From Rhabdaerophilum sp. SD176 (lineage in GTDB: Bacteria; Pseudomonadota; Alphaproteobacteria; Rhizobiales; Beijerinckiaceae), in NCBI RefSeq assembly GCF_030143245.1, contig NZ_JARJNS010000001.1:496001-560000 (forward strand): DNA of 64,000 bases, written 5' to 3'. Of the stretch, positions 33,222 through 40,790 are shown one piece after another. The translations under genes and the position numbers were made by a program. How positions within the stretch are numbered: position 1 is the stretch's first letter; every line of letters starts with the position of its first letter. A model generated the notes under the pieces. It saw only the letters and a list, made by a program, of their open reading frames with translations, was not told the DNA's origin and did no database searches.

Positions 33222-34055
33222 TCAATAGGTGATCGTCGCCAGCGCCCGCAATTCCTCGGCCGTGGCGCTGGGAAAGCCGAAAAAGTCGAGATAGGCGGGA
33301 ATCTGCTCGAAAAGCATGTCGATTCCCACCTGGATCGGGCAGCCCCGCGCCCGGGCCGCTTCAAGCAGCGGGGTCATCTCGGTCTTCATCACGACCTCGC
33401 CGACCATGGCGCCGGGCTCGATCCGTGTCACATCCATCGGCAGCGGGTCACCCGCCTTCATGCCGAGCGGCGTCGCATTGACCACGATATCACAGCCGGA
33501 AGGATCGTTACGCCCGGTTTCGAGCCGGATGGCGGGGTAATGGGCACGGATCCGGGCGGCGAGCCGGTCGGACATGGCAATGTCGAGGTCGTGAAGCCGC
33601 AGCAATGCCGGGCCACGCCGGGCGAGCGCCGCCGCGATGGCGGACCCCACCCCGCCATTCCCCGTGATAAGGATCGACGCGCCGGCAATCGGTCGGTTCT
33701 TCCGCTCGAGCCCGCGCGCAAAGCCCTCGCCATCGAACATGTCGCCGGCCAGGCGGCCATCCGCCAGCCGCTTCACTGCATTGCAGGCGCCGGCGACCTG
33801 CGCCGTGGTGGAGAGCGTGTCGACGAGGTCAAGCGTCACAACCTTGTGCGGCATGGTGATCAGCGCACCGGCAATATTGGTCAGCGAGAACAGGGCCGGC
33901 AGGAAGGCGGGATAGGCCTCGGCCGTGCAGCCCATCGGCACGACCACGCAATCGATCCCCCGCGCTGCGAAGAACGGGTTGTAGATCATCGGCGCCTTGA
34001 AGCTCTCGGTCGGGTAGCCGACATGGCCGATGATGCGCGTATGCCCGGTGATCAT
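33222..34055 (-). CDS. Shikimate/quinate dehydrogenase-like enzyme (AroE family)
   Basis: This is a predicted NAD(P)-dependent shikimate- or quinate-type dehydrogenase giving 3-dehydroshikimate or 3-dehydroquinate. The 277-residue product has the catalytic pair of the family, Lys71 (ITMPHK) and Asp108 (FDGEG), and a GNGGVG dinucleotide-binding loop near residue 131. The substrate loop normally reading S-x-S-P is altered (GYPTESFKAPMIYN), so this is probably a catabolic paralogue and not biosynthetic AroE. Its ATG overlaps the upstream oxidoreductase stop by 4 bases (ATGA), and quiC follows after 11 bases. Confidence 0.85.
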   Translation of the reverse strand: MITGHTRIIGHVGYPTESFKAPMIYNPFFAARGIDCVVVPMGCTAEAYPAFLPALFSLTNIAGALITMPHKVVTLDLVDTLSTTAQVAGACNAVKRLADGRLAGDMFDGEGFARGLERKNRPIAGASILITGNGGVGSAIAAALARRGPALLRLHDLDIAMSDRLAARIRAHYPAIRLETGRNDPSGCDIVVNATPLGMKAGDPLPMDVTRIEPGAMVGEVVMKTEMTPLLEAARARGCPIQVGIDMLFEQIPAYLDFFGFPSATAEELRALATITY

Positions 34056-35104
34056 GCACCCTCTCCCTCGCCGAGGCGCACGGCCTCGCCGCTCAGCGCC
34101 GCCCGGCGGACGGCATCGATGACGGCCATGGTCCGCATGCCCTCGATTCCCGGCACGAGCGGTTCCTCCTCGCCCCGGATGACCCGGACGAATTGCCGGA
34201 TCTGCAGAGGAAGCGGATCGGCCGGTGGCGCGACATGCTGCTCGGCAACCAACGGCTCCCACCAGCCGCGCCGGCCTTCGTTGCGCCAGAGTTCGAGCCG
34301 CGGAATGGCGAGCGAAGCCTCGGTGCCGCCGATGAAATAGCAATTCTGACCGGCCGGCGGATAGGCAGGATTCTCCGCCGCGCTCTGTTCCCAGCTCCAG
34401 GGCGCGGTGATCGTGTCGGAGATGTTCACTGTGCCGAGCGCCCCGGAGGCGAAACGCAGCAGCACCACGCTGGTCTCGTCCACCGGGAAGCCGCGCACGG
34501 CATTGTTCTGCATCGCCCGCACCTCGGTGATCTCGCCGCAGAGATGGCGCAGCAGGTCGATGTCATGGCTGAGATTGATCAGAACCGGCCCGGCACCGGG
34601 CTGGCGGCGCCAGTCAACCTCGAAATAGGAATCCGGCTTCAGCAGCCAGAAGAAGCCATGCACGCTGACGATACGGCCGAGCCGGCCGGCCTCGATCATC
34701 GCCTTGGCCCGCGCGATCAGCGGATTGTGCCGGCGGTGATGCCCGGTCAGCAGCGGAATGCCGGCCGCCGCCGCCGCTGCAACCAGCTGGCGCGCACCGG
34801 CCAGGTCAGCCGCCAGCGGTTTCTCGACCAGCACCGGCAGGCCGGCATGGATGGCAAGCAGGCCATGCTCGACATGCAGCGCATTCGGCGTCGCCACCAG
34901 CACGCCCTCCGGCTTTCCGGCCGCAAGCATGGCTTCCGGCGTCGGATACCAGGCGACGCCCTTCGCGGCGGCGAGGATCCGCCCTTCTTCGGACGGATCG
35001 ACGATGCTGTGCAGCCGCGCCGCCGGATCGGCAAGGATCAGCTCGGCGTGCCGCCGGCCGATAAGCCCCGCGCCGAGCAGGGAAATGGCAACGGGAACGG
35101 TCAT
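34052..35104 (-). CDS. Gfo/Idh/MocA-family oxidoreductase
   Basis: This is a predicted NAD(P)-dependent dehydrogenase for a sugar, cyclitol or cyclic acid. The 350-residue product has the Rossmann motif GAGLIGRRHAEL near the N-terminus, the family EKPLA motif (VLVEKPLAADLA) and the HDIDLLRHL active-site segment. The family C-terminal domain follows. It lies between the TRAP permease and the aroE-like gene, so its substrate is probably a quinate- or shikimate-type acid or a derivative (inference). The frame is open 49 codons upstream of the chosen ATG at 35104. Confidence 0.85.
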   Translation of the reverse strand: MTVPVAISLLGAGLIGRRHAELILADPAARLHSIVDPSEEGRILAAAKGVAWYPTPEAMLAAGKPEGVLVATPNALHVEHGLLAIHAGLPVLVEKPLAADLAGARQLVAAAAAAGIPLLTGHHRRHNPLIARAKAMIEAGRLGRIVSVHGFFWLLKPDSYFEVDWRRQPGAGPVLINLSHDIDLLRHLCGEITEVRAMQNNAVRGFPVDETSVVLLRFASGALGTVNISDTITAPWSWEQSAAENPAYPPAGQNCYFIGGTEASLAIPRLELWRNEGRRGWWEPLVAEQHVAPPADPLPLQIRQFVRVIRGEEEPLVPGIEGMRTMAVIDAVRRAALSGEAVRLGEGEGA

Positions 35105-35148
35105 GGCCGGTCGCCGTGCACGGGGAGATCGCCGCTCATCCCGCCCCC

Positions 35149-36453
35149 TCAGCGCATCGCCGGCACGTAGCCGAACATTTTCGGCAGCCAGAGCACCGTA
35201 TCCGGCACGAGGATCATCAGCAGCAACGCCGCCAGAAGCACGCCAACCCACGGCCAGATATACTGGATCAGCACCTTCATCGGGATGCCGGTAATGGCGT
35301 TGAGCACGAAGAGCAGCACCCCGTAGGGCGGCGTGATCAGCCCGATCATGCAGTTCACGATGGCCACGATGCCGAAATGCACGAGATCGATGCCCAGCGC
35401 CTTCACCGTGGGGATGAAGACCGGAATGATAACGAGGATGATCGTCGAGGCATCGAGCAGGCAGCCGAGCACCAGGAAGAGCAGGTTGAGCAGCAGCAGG
35501 AAGACGATCGGCGAGATCTCGACGCCTTTCATCAGCTGCTGAACCTGCGCCGGAATGTTCTCGGTCGCCACGATGTAGTTGAAAATCAATGCCGAGCCGA
35601 TGATCAACCCCACCGAAGCGGAGGATTTCACGCTGTCATGCATGACCGAGCGGATGTTCCGGAAATTCAGCGCCCGGTAGAAGAACACGGCCACGAGGAA
35701 GGCATAGGCGGCGGCAATGGCAGCGGCCTCGGTCGGGGTGGTCGCGCCGCCATAGATGCCAGCCAGCAGGATGATCGGCATCAGCAAGGCCGGGAAGGCC
35801 TTTAACGTGACCGACGGGATCTCCCGCAGCGGCACCGGCTCCTCGAGCGGCACATTCATCCGATGCGCCATGTAGGTGTTCAGCATCATCATCGCCGCGC
35901 ACATGATCAGCCCGGGCACAACACCACCGAGGAAGAGATAGCCGATCGAGGCATCCGATACGATGGAATAGAGCACCATCGGGATCGAGGGCGGGATGAT
36001 GGGCCCGACAACCGCCGTCGCCGCCGTGATCGCCGCCGCATACCCGAGGGGGTAGCGGTTGTTCTTGATCATCATGTCTATGGACATCTTGCCCATGCCG
36101 ACAACATCGGCCACGGCCGAACCGGACATCCCGGCAAAGACGAGGCTGTTCAGCACGTTGACATGGCCCATGCCGCCCTTGAGGCGGCCGACGATCGCGA
36201 GGCAGAATGTGTTGAGCCGATCCGAGATCGTCCCGGCATTCATGAAATTCGCCGCCACGATGAAGAGCGGAATCGCCAGGATGACGAAGCTGTCATAGAG
36301 GCCCTGGATGATCTGCTCTGCGGCGAGGCCCATATCCTGGCCCTTCACGGCCAGATAGACGATGGCCGAGATGATCATCGACAGCGGGATCGACGCCCCG
36401 ATCGTGGCCATGGTGAACAGCATCATGAGGCAGGAGAACAGAGCGAGACTCAT
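35149..36453 (-). CDS. dctM: TRAP transporter large permease (DctM)
   Basis: This is the ion-coupled transport subunit of a tripartite ATP-independent periplasmic transporter. The 434-residue, highly hydrophobic product has about 12 membrane segments. Family motifs include GMSGSAVADVVGMGKMSIDMM and the GPIIPPSIPMVLY segment, plus GCLLDASTIILVIIPVFIP. It overlaps dctQ by 4 bases (ATGA) and precedes the Gfo/Idh gene by 44 bases. Confidence 0.95.
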   Translation of the reverse strand: MSLALFSCLMMLFTMATIGASIPLSMIISAIVYLAVKGQDMGLAAEQIIQGLYDSFVILAIPLFIVAANFMNAGTISDRLNTFCLAIVGRLKGGMGHVNVLNSLVFAGMSGSAVADVVGMGKMSIDMMIKNNRYPLGYAAAITAATAVVGPIIPPSIPMVLYSIVSDASIGYLFLGGVVPGLIMCAAMMMLNTYMAHRMNVPLEEPVPLREIPSVTLKAFPALLMPIILLAGIYGGATTPTEAAAIAAAYAFLVAVFFYRALNFRNIRSVMHDSVKSSASVGLIIGSALIFNYIVATENIPAQVQQLMKGVEISPIVFLLLLNLLFLVLGCLLDASTIILVIIPVFIPTVKALGIDLVHFGIVAIVNCMIGLITPPYGVLLFVLNAITGIPMKVLIQYIWPWVGVLLAALLLMILVPDTVLWLPKMFGYVPAMR

Positions 36454-36965
36454 TGGACGTGATACCCGTCCTGGATTTCGCGCCGGTCGAGTTCATCCGG
36501 ATCGGCGCCACGGGCCACAAGGAAAGCCCGCCAGAAATAGCGGATCACGAGCATGACGGCGAAAACGGCATAGATGCTGAAAACGATGTCGAGCCGGATG
36601 CCGATCACCGCGCTCCGCTTGATCTGGTAGAAGGTGATGTAGCTCCAGGTGGCGGGCAGCGCCGCCAGCATGCCACCGCCGATGGCAAGGGCCGAAATGA
36701 TGGCAAAGGCCCGGCGCATGTTCCGCCCGACAGCGATGTAGAGCACGTCGAAACGGACATGGTCCTTCTCCTGCAGGACGAAAGCGCCGCCCCAGAAGAC
36801 GACCCAGAGCCAGAGGGTCAGGCACGCTTCCAGAGTCCAGAGGGCCGGCGCATTGAACACATAGCGCGCTGCGATCTGGATCAGGAAGACGATGAAAAGC
36901 GCACCCAGCATGAGGGCGGCAATGTCGAGCGCCAGGATCCGCGCCCGATGGATCAGCGAGAGCAT
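36450..36965 (-). CDS. dctQ: TRAP transporter small permease (DctQ)
   Basis: This is the small membrane subunit of the same TRAP system. The 171-residue product has four hydrophobic segments, a conserved FVLQEKDHVRFDVLY loop and a short hydrophilic C-terminus. It follows dctP across a strong hairpin and is translationally coupled to dctM. Confidence 0.93.
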   Translation of the reverse strand: MLSLIHRARILALDIAALMLGALFIVFLIQIAARYVFNAPALWTLEACLTLWLWVVFWGGAFVLQEKDHVRFDVLYIAVGRNMRRAFAIISALAIGGGMLAALPATWSYITFYQIKRSAVIGIRLDIVFSIYAVFAVMLVIRYFWRAFLVARGADPDELDRREIQDGYHVQ

Positions 36966-36982
36966 CGCCCCACCCCCCGGCA

Positions 36983-37023
36983 GGAGAGAAAGAAACGCCG
37001 CCTGCGGATAAGGCAGGCGGCGT
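36983..37023 (-). terminator. dctP-dctQ attenuator hairpin
   Basis: An 11-bp perfect stem (37013-37023 with 36995-37005, 7-base loop) is followed on the minus strand by the pyrimidine-rich TTCTTTCTCTCC. It begins 5 bases after the dctP stop. It probably lets most transcripts end after the abundant binding protein. Confidence 0.75.
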
Positions 37024-37028
37024 CCGGA

Positions 37029-38021
37029 TTATTTCACGGCGTTGATCTTCTCGACCATGCCCGCCGGCCAGTCCTTGGCGAACTTCGATGCGAGGTAGTC
37101 CGCCTGGACCTTCTTGCGGAAGGCCTCGACATCCGGCGTGTAGACCTTCAGGCCCTTCGCCTTGAAGAAGCCTTCGAGTTCCGCTTCCAGCGCCAGCTGC
37201 TTCTTGCGGCCCGATTCAGCCGCATCATCCGCCGCCTTCTGCATGACGGCCTGCTGCTGCGGCGTGAGCTTGTCCCAGACCTTCTTCGAAATGGCGAGGT
37301 AGTTCTGGTCCACCAGATGGCTGGTCAGCACGATCTGCTTGGTGACTTCGAAGAACTTCGAATCGCGCACGGTCGGGAGCGGATTGTCCTGCCCGTCGAT
37401 CGCGCCGGTCTGCAGCGCGGTGTAGATCTCGGTGAAGGCCAGCGGCAGCGGGTTCGCGCCGAGGGCAGTGCCGAGGAACAGCCAGGCTTCCGTGCCCGGC
37501 ATGCGCAGCTTCACGCCCGCGAGATCGGCCGGAGTCTTGATTTCCTTGTCGATGCGCAGGTTCACCTGGCGGCGGCCGAGATACATCACCGAGAGCAGCT
37601 TCACGCCGAGCTTGTCTTCGGTCTGCTTCTTGAGGTCATTCATCAGCGGGTTGGCAAAGACCTTCTTCTGATGGTCCGCATCGCGCAGCAGGTAGCCGGC
37701 GGTGAAGATCGACCAGCCCGGGATCAGCGTCGCCAGCTCCTGCGGCGAGGTGATCGACATGTCGAGATTGCCGCGGGCAATGGCCTCGAGTTCCGTGCCC
37801 TGCTTGAACAGCGTGGCGTTCCAGTGCGGCTGGAACGAGGCGAATTCCTTGACGGCCGGGCCGAAAATCTCGGTCAGCGCGACGGCACGCTGGTCGGTCG
37901 GCGTGGCCGGGGATGACAGCGTCAGTTTGATGCCCTGCGCCGAAGCGGCAGTGGCGGTCAGCCCCAGGGCAATGGCGCTCGCAGCGCCGAGGAAGATGCG
38001 ACGGTTGAAGATGGTGCTCAC
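37029..38021 (-). CDS. dctP: TRAP transporter substrate-binding protein (DctP), GTG start
   Basis: This periplasmic receptor delivers the substrate to DctQM. The product is 330 residues from a GTG preceded by GGGAGG. An arginine-containing N-terminus, hydrophobic core and ASA cleavage site at about residue 28 form a signal peptide. The DctP fold has the substrate-carboxylate arginine segment (PADLAGVKLRMPGTEAW) and AFTEIYTALQTGAIDGQDNP. Aromatic- or cyclic-acid specificity is inferred only from the neighbouring genes. Confidence 0.94.
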   Translation of the reverse strand: MSTIFNRRIFLGAASAIALGLTATAASAQGIKLTLSSPATPTDQRAVALTEIFGPAVKEFASFQPHWNATLFKQGTELEAIARGNLDMSITSPQELATLIPGWSIFTAGYLLRDADHQKKVFANPLMNDLKKQTEDKLGVKLLSVMYLGRRQVNLRIDKEIKTPADLAGVKLRMPGTEAWLFLGTALGANPLPLAFTEIYTALQTGAIDGQDNPLPTVRDSKFFEVTKQIVLTSHLVDQNYLAISKKVWDKLTPQQQAVMQKAADDAAESGRKKQLALEAELEGFFKAKGLKVYTPDVEAFRKKVQADYLASKFAKDWPAGMVEKINAVK

Positions 38022-38187
38022 GATGTCCTCCCTATGAGCGGTTCGTTTCCGAGAGACGTTGCCGGCGTTCTCCACCGCGTCCGGCCTCCGGAACAATTGC
38101 GCCTATGCAGGCACGGTTTGATGCGTCGATGCAAGCCGTATGCAGCATGCCCGGCGATTTTCCGCGCCATGGTCTTCGTCTGCACCG

Positions 38188-38216
38188 GTTATGAACCGCC
38201 TGGTTAAAACGCGCAA
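38188..38216 (-). promoter_or_regulatory. Probable dctP operon promoter
   Basis: On the minus strand TTGCGC (38216-38211) and CATAAC (38193-38188) are separated by 17 bases. The palindrome AACC-N4-GGTT fills the part of the spacer next to the -10, so a bound repressor would block polymerase. Confidence 0.5.
38194..38205. promoter_or_regulatory. Candidate TetR operator, site 1
   Basis: This is the inverted repeat AACC-N4-GGTT. It recurs exactly in form at 38231-38242 with centres 37 bases apart. A further GGTT half-site at 38187-38190 extends it. It lies within the predicted dctP promoter and upstream of the divergent tetR-type gene. Confidence 0.55.
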
Positions 38217-38230
38217 GCCCGTTTTGTACG

Positions 38231-38242
38231 AACCGGTGGGTT
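38231..38242. promoter_or_regulatory. Candidate TetR operator, site 2
   Basis: This is the second AACC-N4-GGTT palindrome in the dctP/tetR intergenic region, 46 bases upstream of the regulator's ATG and suited to autoregulation. Confidence 0.5.
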
Positions 38243-38287
38243 TACATCACAGGCCAAACCATTAGGCTTGCCCCCAAGGACGAGAAG

Positions 38288-38995
38288 ATGGCACGCCCGC
38301 AGCCGACCCCGGAGGGAACCACCCGCCCGACGCCGCAGCGCCGGAACCCGGATCGCGTCCGGAAGGATATTCTCGCTGCAGCCTGGGAGGAATTCGTCGA
38401 GAAGGGCCTCAGCGGCGCCCGGGTCGACGAGATTGCGGCCCGCACAGCCACATCCAAGCGGATGATCTATTATTACTTCGGCGACAAGGAGGGTCTCTAC
38501 CTTGCTGTCCTCGAAGAGGCATATAGCGGCATGCGCGCCGCCGAGACGGCCATTGACCCGGTGGCGACCGGCCCAGTCGCGGCTCTCGCCCGGCTCACGG
38601 CGCTGACCTTCGACTATCACGCTGCCAATCCTGGCTTCGTCCGGATGGTGATGATCGAGAACATCCACCATGGCCGCCATCTCGCGCGGTCGAAGGCGAT
38701 CGCCGAGCTCAACCTCTCCGCGATCTCGACCATCCGGGCGATCTATGCCCGGGGGCTGGCGGAAGAGCTGTTCCGGCCGGGGCTCGACCCGCTCGACATC
38801 CATATCACCATCTCCGCGCCAGCCTTCTACAACGTGTCGAACCGCGCCTCGATCCGGCAGGTCTTCGGCCATGACATGGGCGAGAAGCAGGCCCTTGCCC
38901 GCCGGCGGCGCAGCGTCGTCGAAGCCGTCTTGCGCTTTGTCCTCGCCGACCCGACCGCCCTGCCGGACCTGCCCGACATCATCGCTTCCGCCTGA
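38288..38995 (+). CDS. TetR-family transcriptional regulator
   Basis: The 235-residue DNA-binding protein has an N-terminal TetR helix-turn-helix (about residues 25-75: ILAAAWEEFVEKGLSGARVDEIA ... RMIYYYFGDKEGLYLAVLE) and a C-terminal ligand domain. AAGGA lies 7 bases before the ATG. It is divergent from the TRAP/dehydroshikimate operon and 25 bases upstream of the BKACE gene, so it probably controls both, responding to a cyclic acid or pathway intermediate (inference). Confidence 0.93.
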   Translation: MARPQPTPEGTTRPTPQRRNPDRVRKDILAAAWEEFVEKGLSGARVDEIAARTATSKRMIYYYFGDKEGLYLAVLEEAYSGMRAAETAIDPVATGPVAALARLTALTFDYHAANPGFVRMVMIENIHHGRHLARSKAIAELNLSAISTIRAIYARGLAEELFRPGLDPLDIHITISAPAFYNVSNRASIRQVFGHDMGEKQALARRRRSVVEAVLRFVLADPTALPDLPDIIASA

Positions 38996-39020
38996 CCCGA
39001 ACACAGACCGAGGTCCCGCC

Positions 39021-39890
39021 ATGCCTGCAAAGCCGCCTGCCATGCCCGCCCCCGCCGACAATCCCTGCATCCTCTGCGTGGCGATTACCGGCTCCCTCCC
39101 GACCAAGGAGAACAACCCGGCGGTTCCGATCACGATCGCGGAGCAGATCGAATCGACGCAGGAAGCCTTCGAGGCCGGCGCCACGATCGCCCATTGCCAT
39201 GTGCGCGATGACGAGGGCCGCCCGACATCCGATCCGGAGCGATTCGCCCGGCTCAAGGAAGGGCTCGAAAAGCATTGCCCGGGCCTCATCATCCAGCTTT
39301 CCACCGGTGGCCGCTCCGGCGCTGGCAAGACGCGCGGCGGCATGCTGCCGCTCCGCCCGGACATGGCCTCGCTCTCGGTCGGCTCCAACAATTTCCCCAC
39401 CCGCGTCTATGAAAACCCGCCGGATCTGGTGGATTGGCTCGCCTCGGAAATGCTCGCCTACGGCGTCAAGCCGGAAATCGAGGCTTTTGACCTTTCGCAT
39501 ATCGTGCAGGCCTGCCGGATGGCCGCCGATGGCCGGCTGAAAGGCCCTCTCTATGTGCAGTTTGTCATGGGCGTGAAGAATGCCATGCCGGCGGACGAGC
39601 CCATCCTCGACATCTATATCGAGACTCTCCGCCGCCTCGCACCCGATGCGCCATGGTGTGCCGCCGGTATCGGCCCGGAGCAGATCCGCCTCAATGAATG
39701 GGCCATCGCGCGCGGCGGCCATACCCGCACGGGGATGGAGGACAATGTCCGGCTCGACCGGAACACCCTCGCCCCGTCGAACGCCGCTCTGGTGAAGCGG
39801 GCGGCCGAACTCTGCGAGAAGTGTGGGCGCCCCGTTGCAACCTGGCAGCAGGCACGGCAGATCCTGGGCCTTGCCATGCCGGCGGCCTGA
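39021..39890 (+). CDS. Beta-keto acid cleavage enzyme (BKACE family)
   Basis: BKACE enzymes (former DUF849) condense a beta-keto acid with acetyl-CoA to give acetoacetate and a new CoA ester. The 289-residue product has the zinc ligands His58 and His60 (IAHCHVRD) and Glu240 (TGMEDN). It also has the N-terminal TGSLPTKENNPAVP motif and LSTGGRSG for the carboxylate. Linkage to a protocatechuate-forming operon makes a keto acid from that route, such as beta-ketoadipate, a reasonable guess but unproven. It forms an operon with the TetR gene. Confidence 0.9.
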   Translation: MPAKPPAMPAPADNPCILCVAITGSLPTKENNPAVPITIAEQIESTQEAFEAGATIAHCHVRDDEGRPTSDPERFARLKEGLEKHCPGLIIQLSTGGRSGAGKTRGGMLPLRPDMASLSVGSNNFPTRVYENPPDLVDWLASEMLAYGVKPEIEAFDLSHIVQACRMAADGRLKGPLYVQFVMGVKNAMPADEPILDIYIETLRRLAPDAPWCAAGIGPEQIRLNEWAIARGGHTRTGMEDNVRLDRNTLAPSNAALVKRAAELCEKCGRPVATWQQARQILGLAMPAA

Positions 39891-39945
39891 CCGGCGCGGC
39901 TCCGGCATCCCAGCCCGAAGTTTGGCCCTCCCGGCAAAGGCCGGA

Positions 39946-39974
39946 TTGACCCTGTCCGGCGATCATCGCTATGT
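39946..39974 (+). promoter_or_regulatory. modABC promoter
   Basis: TTGACC (39946-39951) and CTATGT (39969-39974) are separated by 17 bases. The -10 lies inside the left arm of the ModE palindrome. Confidence 0.7.
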
Positions 39975-39990
39975 CTGATTGAACATAGCG
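39967..39990. promoter_or_regulatory. ModE operator
   Basis: This is a perfect inverted repeat CGCTATGT-N8-ACATAGCG. Its 8-8-8 layout and sequence closely follow the known E. coli ModE box upstream of modA. It overlaps the modA -10 and probable start site, so molybdate-bound ModE should repress modABC. Confidence 0.85.
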
Positions 39991-40010
39991 AGTCCGGGAG
40001 CCCGAAGCCA

Positions 40011-40781
40011 ATGTTCCGCTGCCTGTTCGTCACCCTGGGCCTGATGGCGTTGGCGATGGGGCCTGCCCCGGCGCAGGAGGCACGACCCGTCCTCGTATTC
40101 GCGGCGGCAAGCCTGCAAACGGCCTTCAACGCCATCGCAGCGGCGTGGCAGAAGGAGAAAGGCGGCAAGGTCACCTTCTCCTATGCCGCCTCCTCCGCCC
40201 TCGCCCGCCAGCTGGAACAGGGCGCTCCGGCGGATCTCTTCGCCAGTGCCGATCTCGACTGGATGGATTGGGCGCAGCAACGCAACCTCATCCGCCCGGA
40301 GACGCGGCGGACGCTGCTGGAAAACACGCTGGTCCTGATCGAGCCGGCGGATCGTCCGCCCACGCCCCTGAAGATCGGGCCCGGCTTCGCTCTGGCCGAA
40401 GCTTTGGGCGATGGCCGCCTCGCCACCGGGCAGGTGCAATCCGTCCCGGTCGGCCGCTATGCGCAGCAGGCCCTGACCCATCTCGGCCTTTGGGAGACCA
40501 TCAGGCCCCGGATCGCCGGCGTCGAGAATGTCCGCACCGCGCTGGCGCTGGTGGCGCGGGGCGAGGCCCGGTTCGGCATCGTCTATGCGACGGATGCGAA
40601 AGCCGAGCCTCGGGTGCGCGTGGTCGATGCCTTCCCCGCCGGCAGCCACCCGCCGATCCTCTACCCGCTCGCGGTCACGGCCAATGCCGGCAACGCGCAG
40701 GCACAATCCTTCCTCGACTATCTATCTTCGCCGGCAGCAATCCGTATCTTCGAGGCGGAAGGTTTCCGCGTGACGCGCTGA
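40011..40781 (+). CDS. modA: Molybdate-binding periplasmic protein ModA
   Basis: This is the periplasmic receptor for molybdate or tungstate. The 256-residue product has a signal peptide cleaved near residue 22 (PAPAQEA). The ModA core includes VFAAASLQTAFNAIA (oxyanion-binding serine), SYAASSALARQLEQGAPADLFASAD and the late GIVYATDAKAE segment with the ligand tyrosine. It is the first gene of modABC, directly behind a ModE operator. Confidence 0.95.
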   Translation: MFRCLFVTLGLMALAMGPAPAQEARPVLVFAAASLQTAFNAIAAAWQKEKGGKVTFSYAASSALARQLEQGAPADLFASADLDWMDWAQQRNLIRPETRRTLLENTLVLIEPADRPPTPLKIGPGFALAEALGDGRLATGQVQSVPVGRYAQQALTHLGLWETIRPRIAGVENVRTALALVARGEARFGIVYATDAKAEPRVRVVDAFPAGSHPPILYPLAVTANAGNAQAQSFLDYLSSPAAIRIFEAEGFRVTR

Positions 40782-40790
40782 GGATTGACG

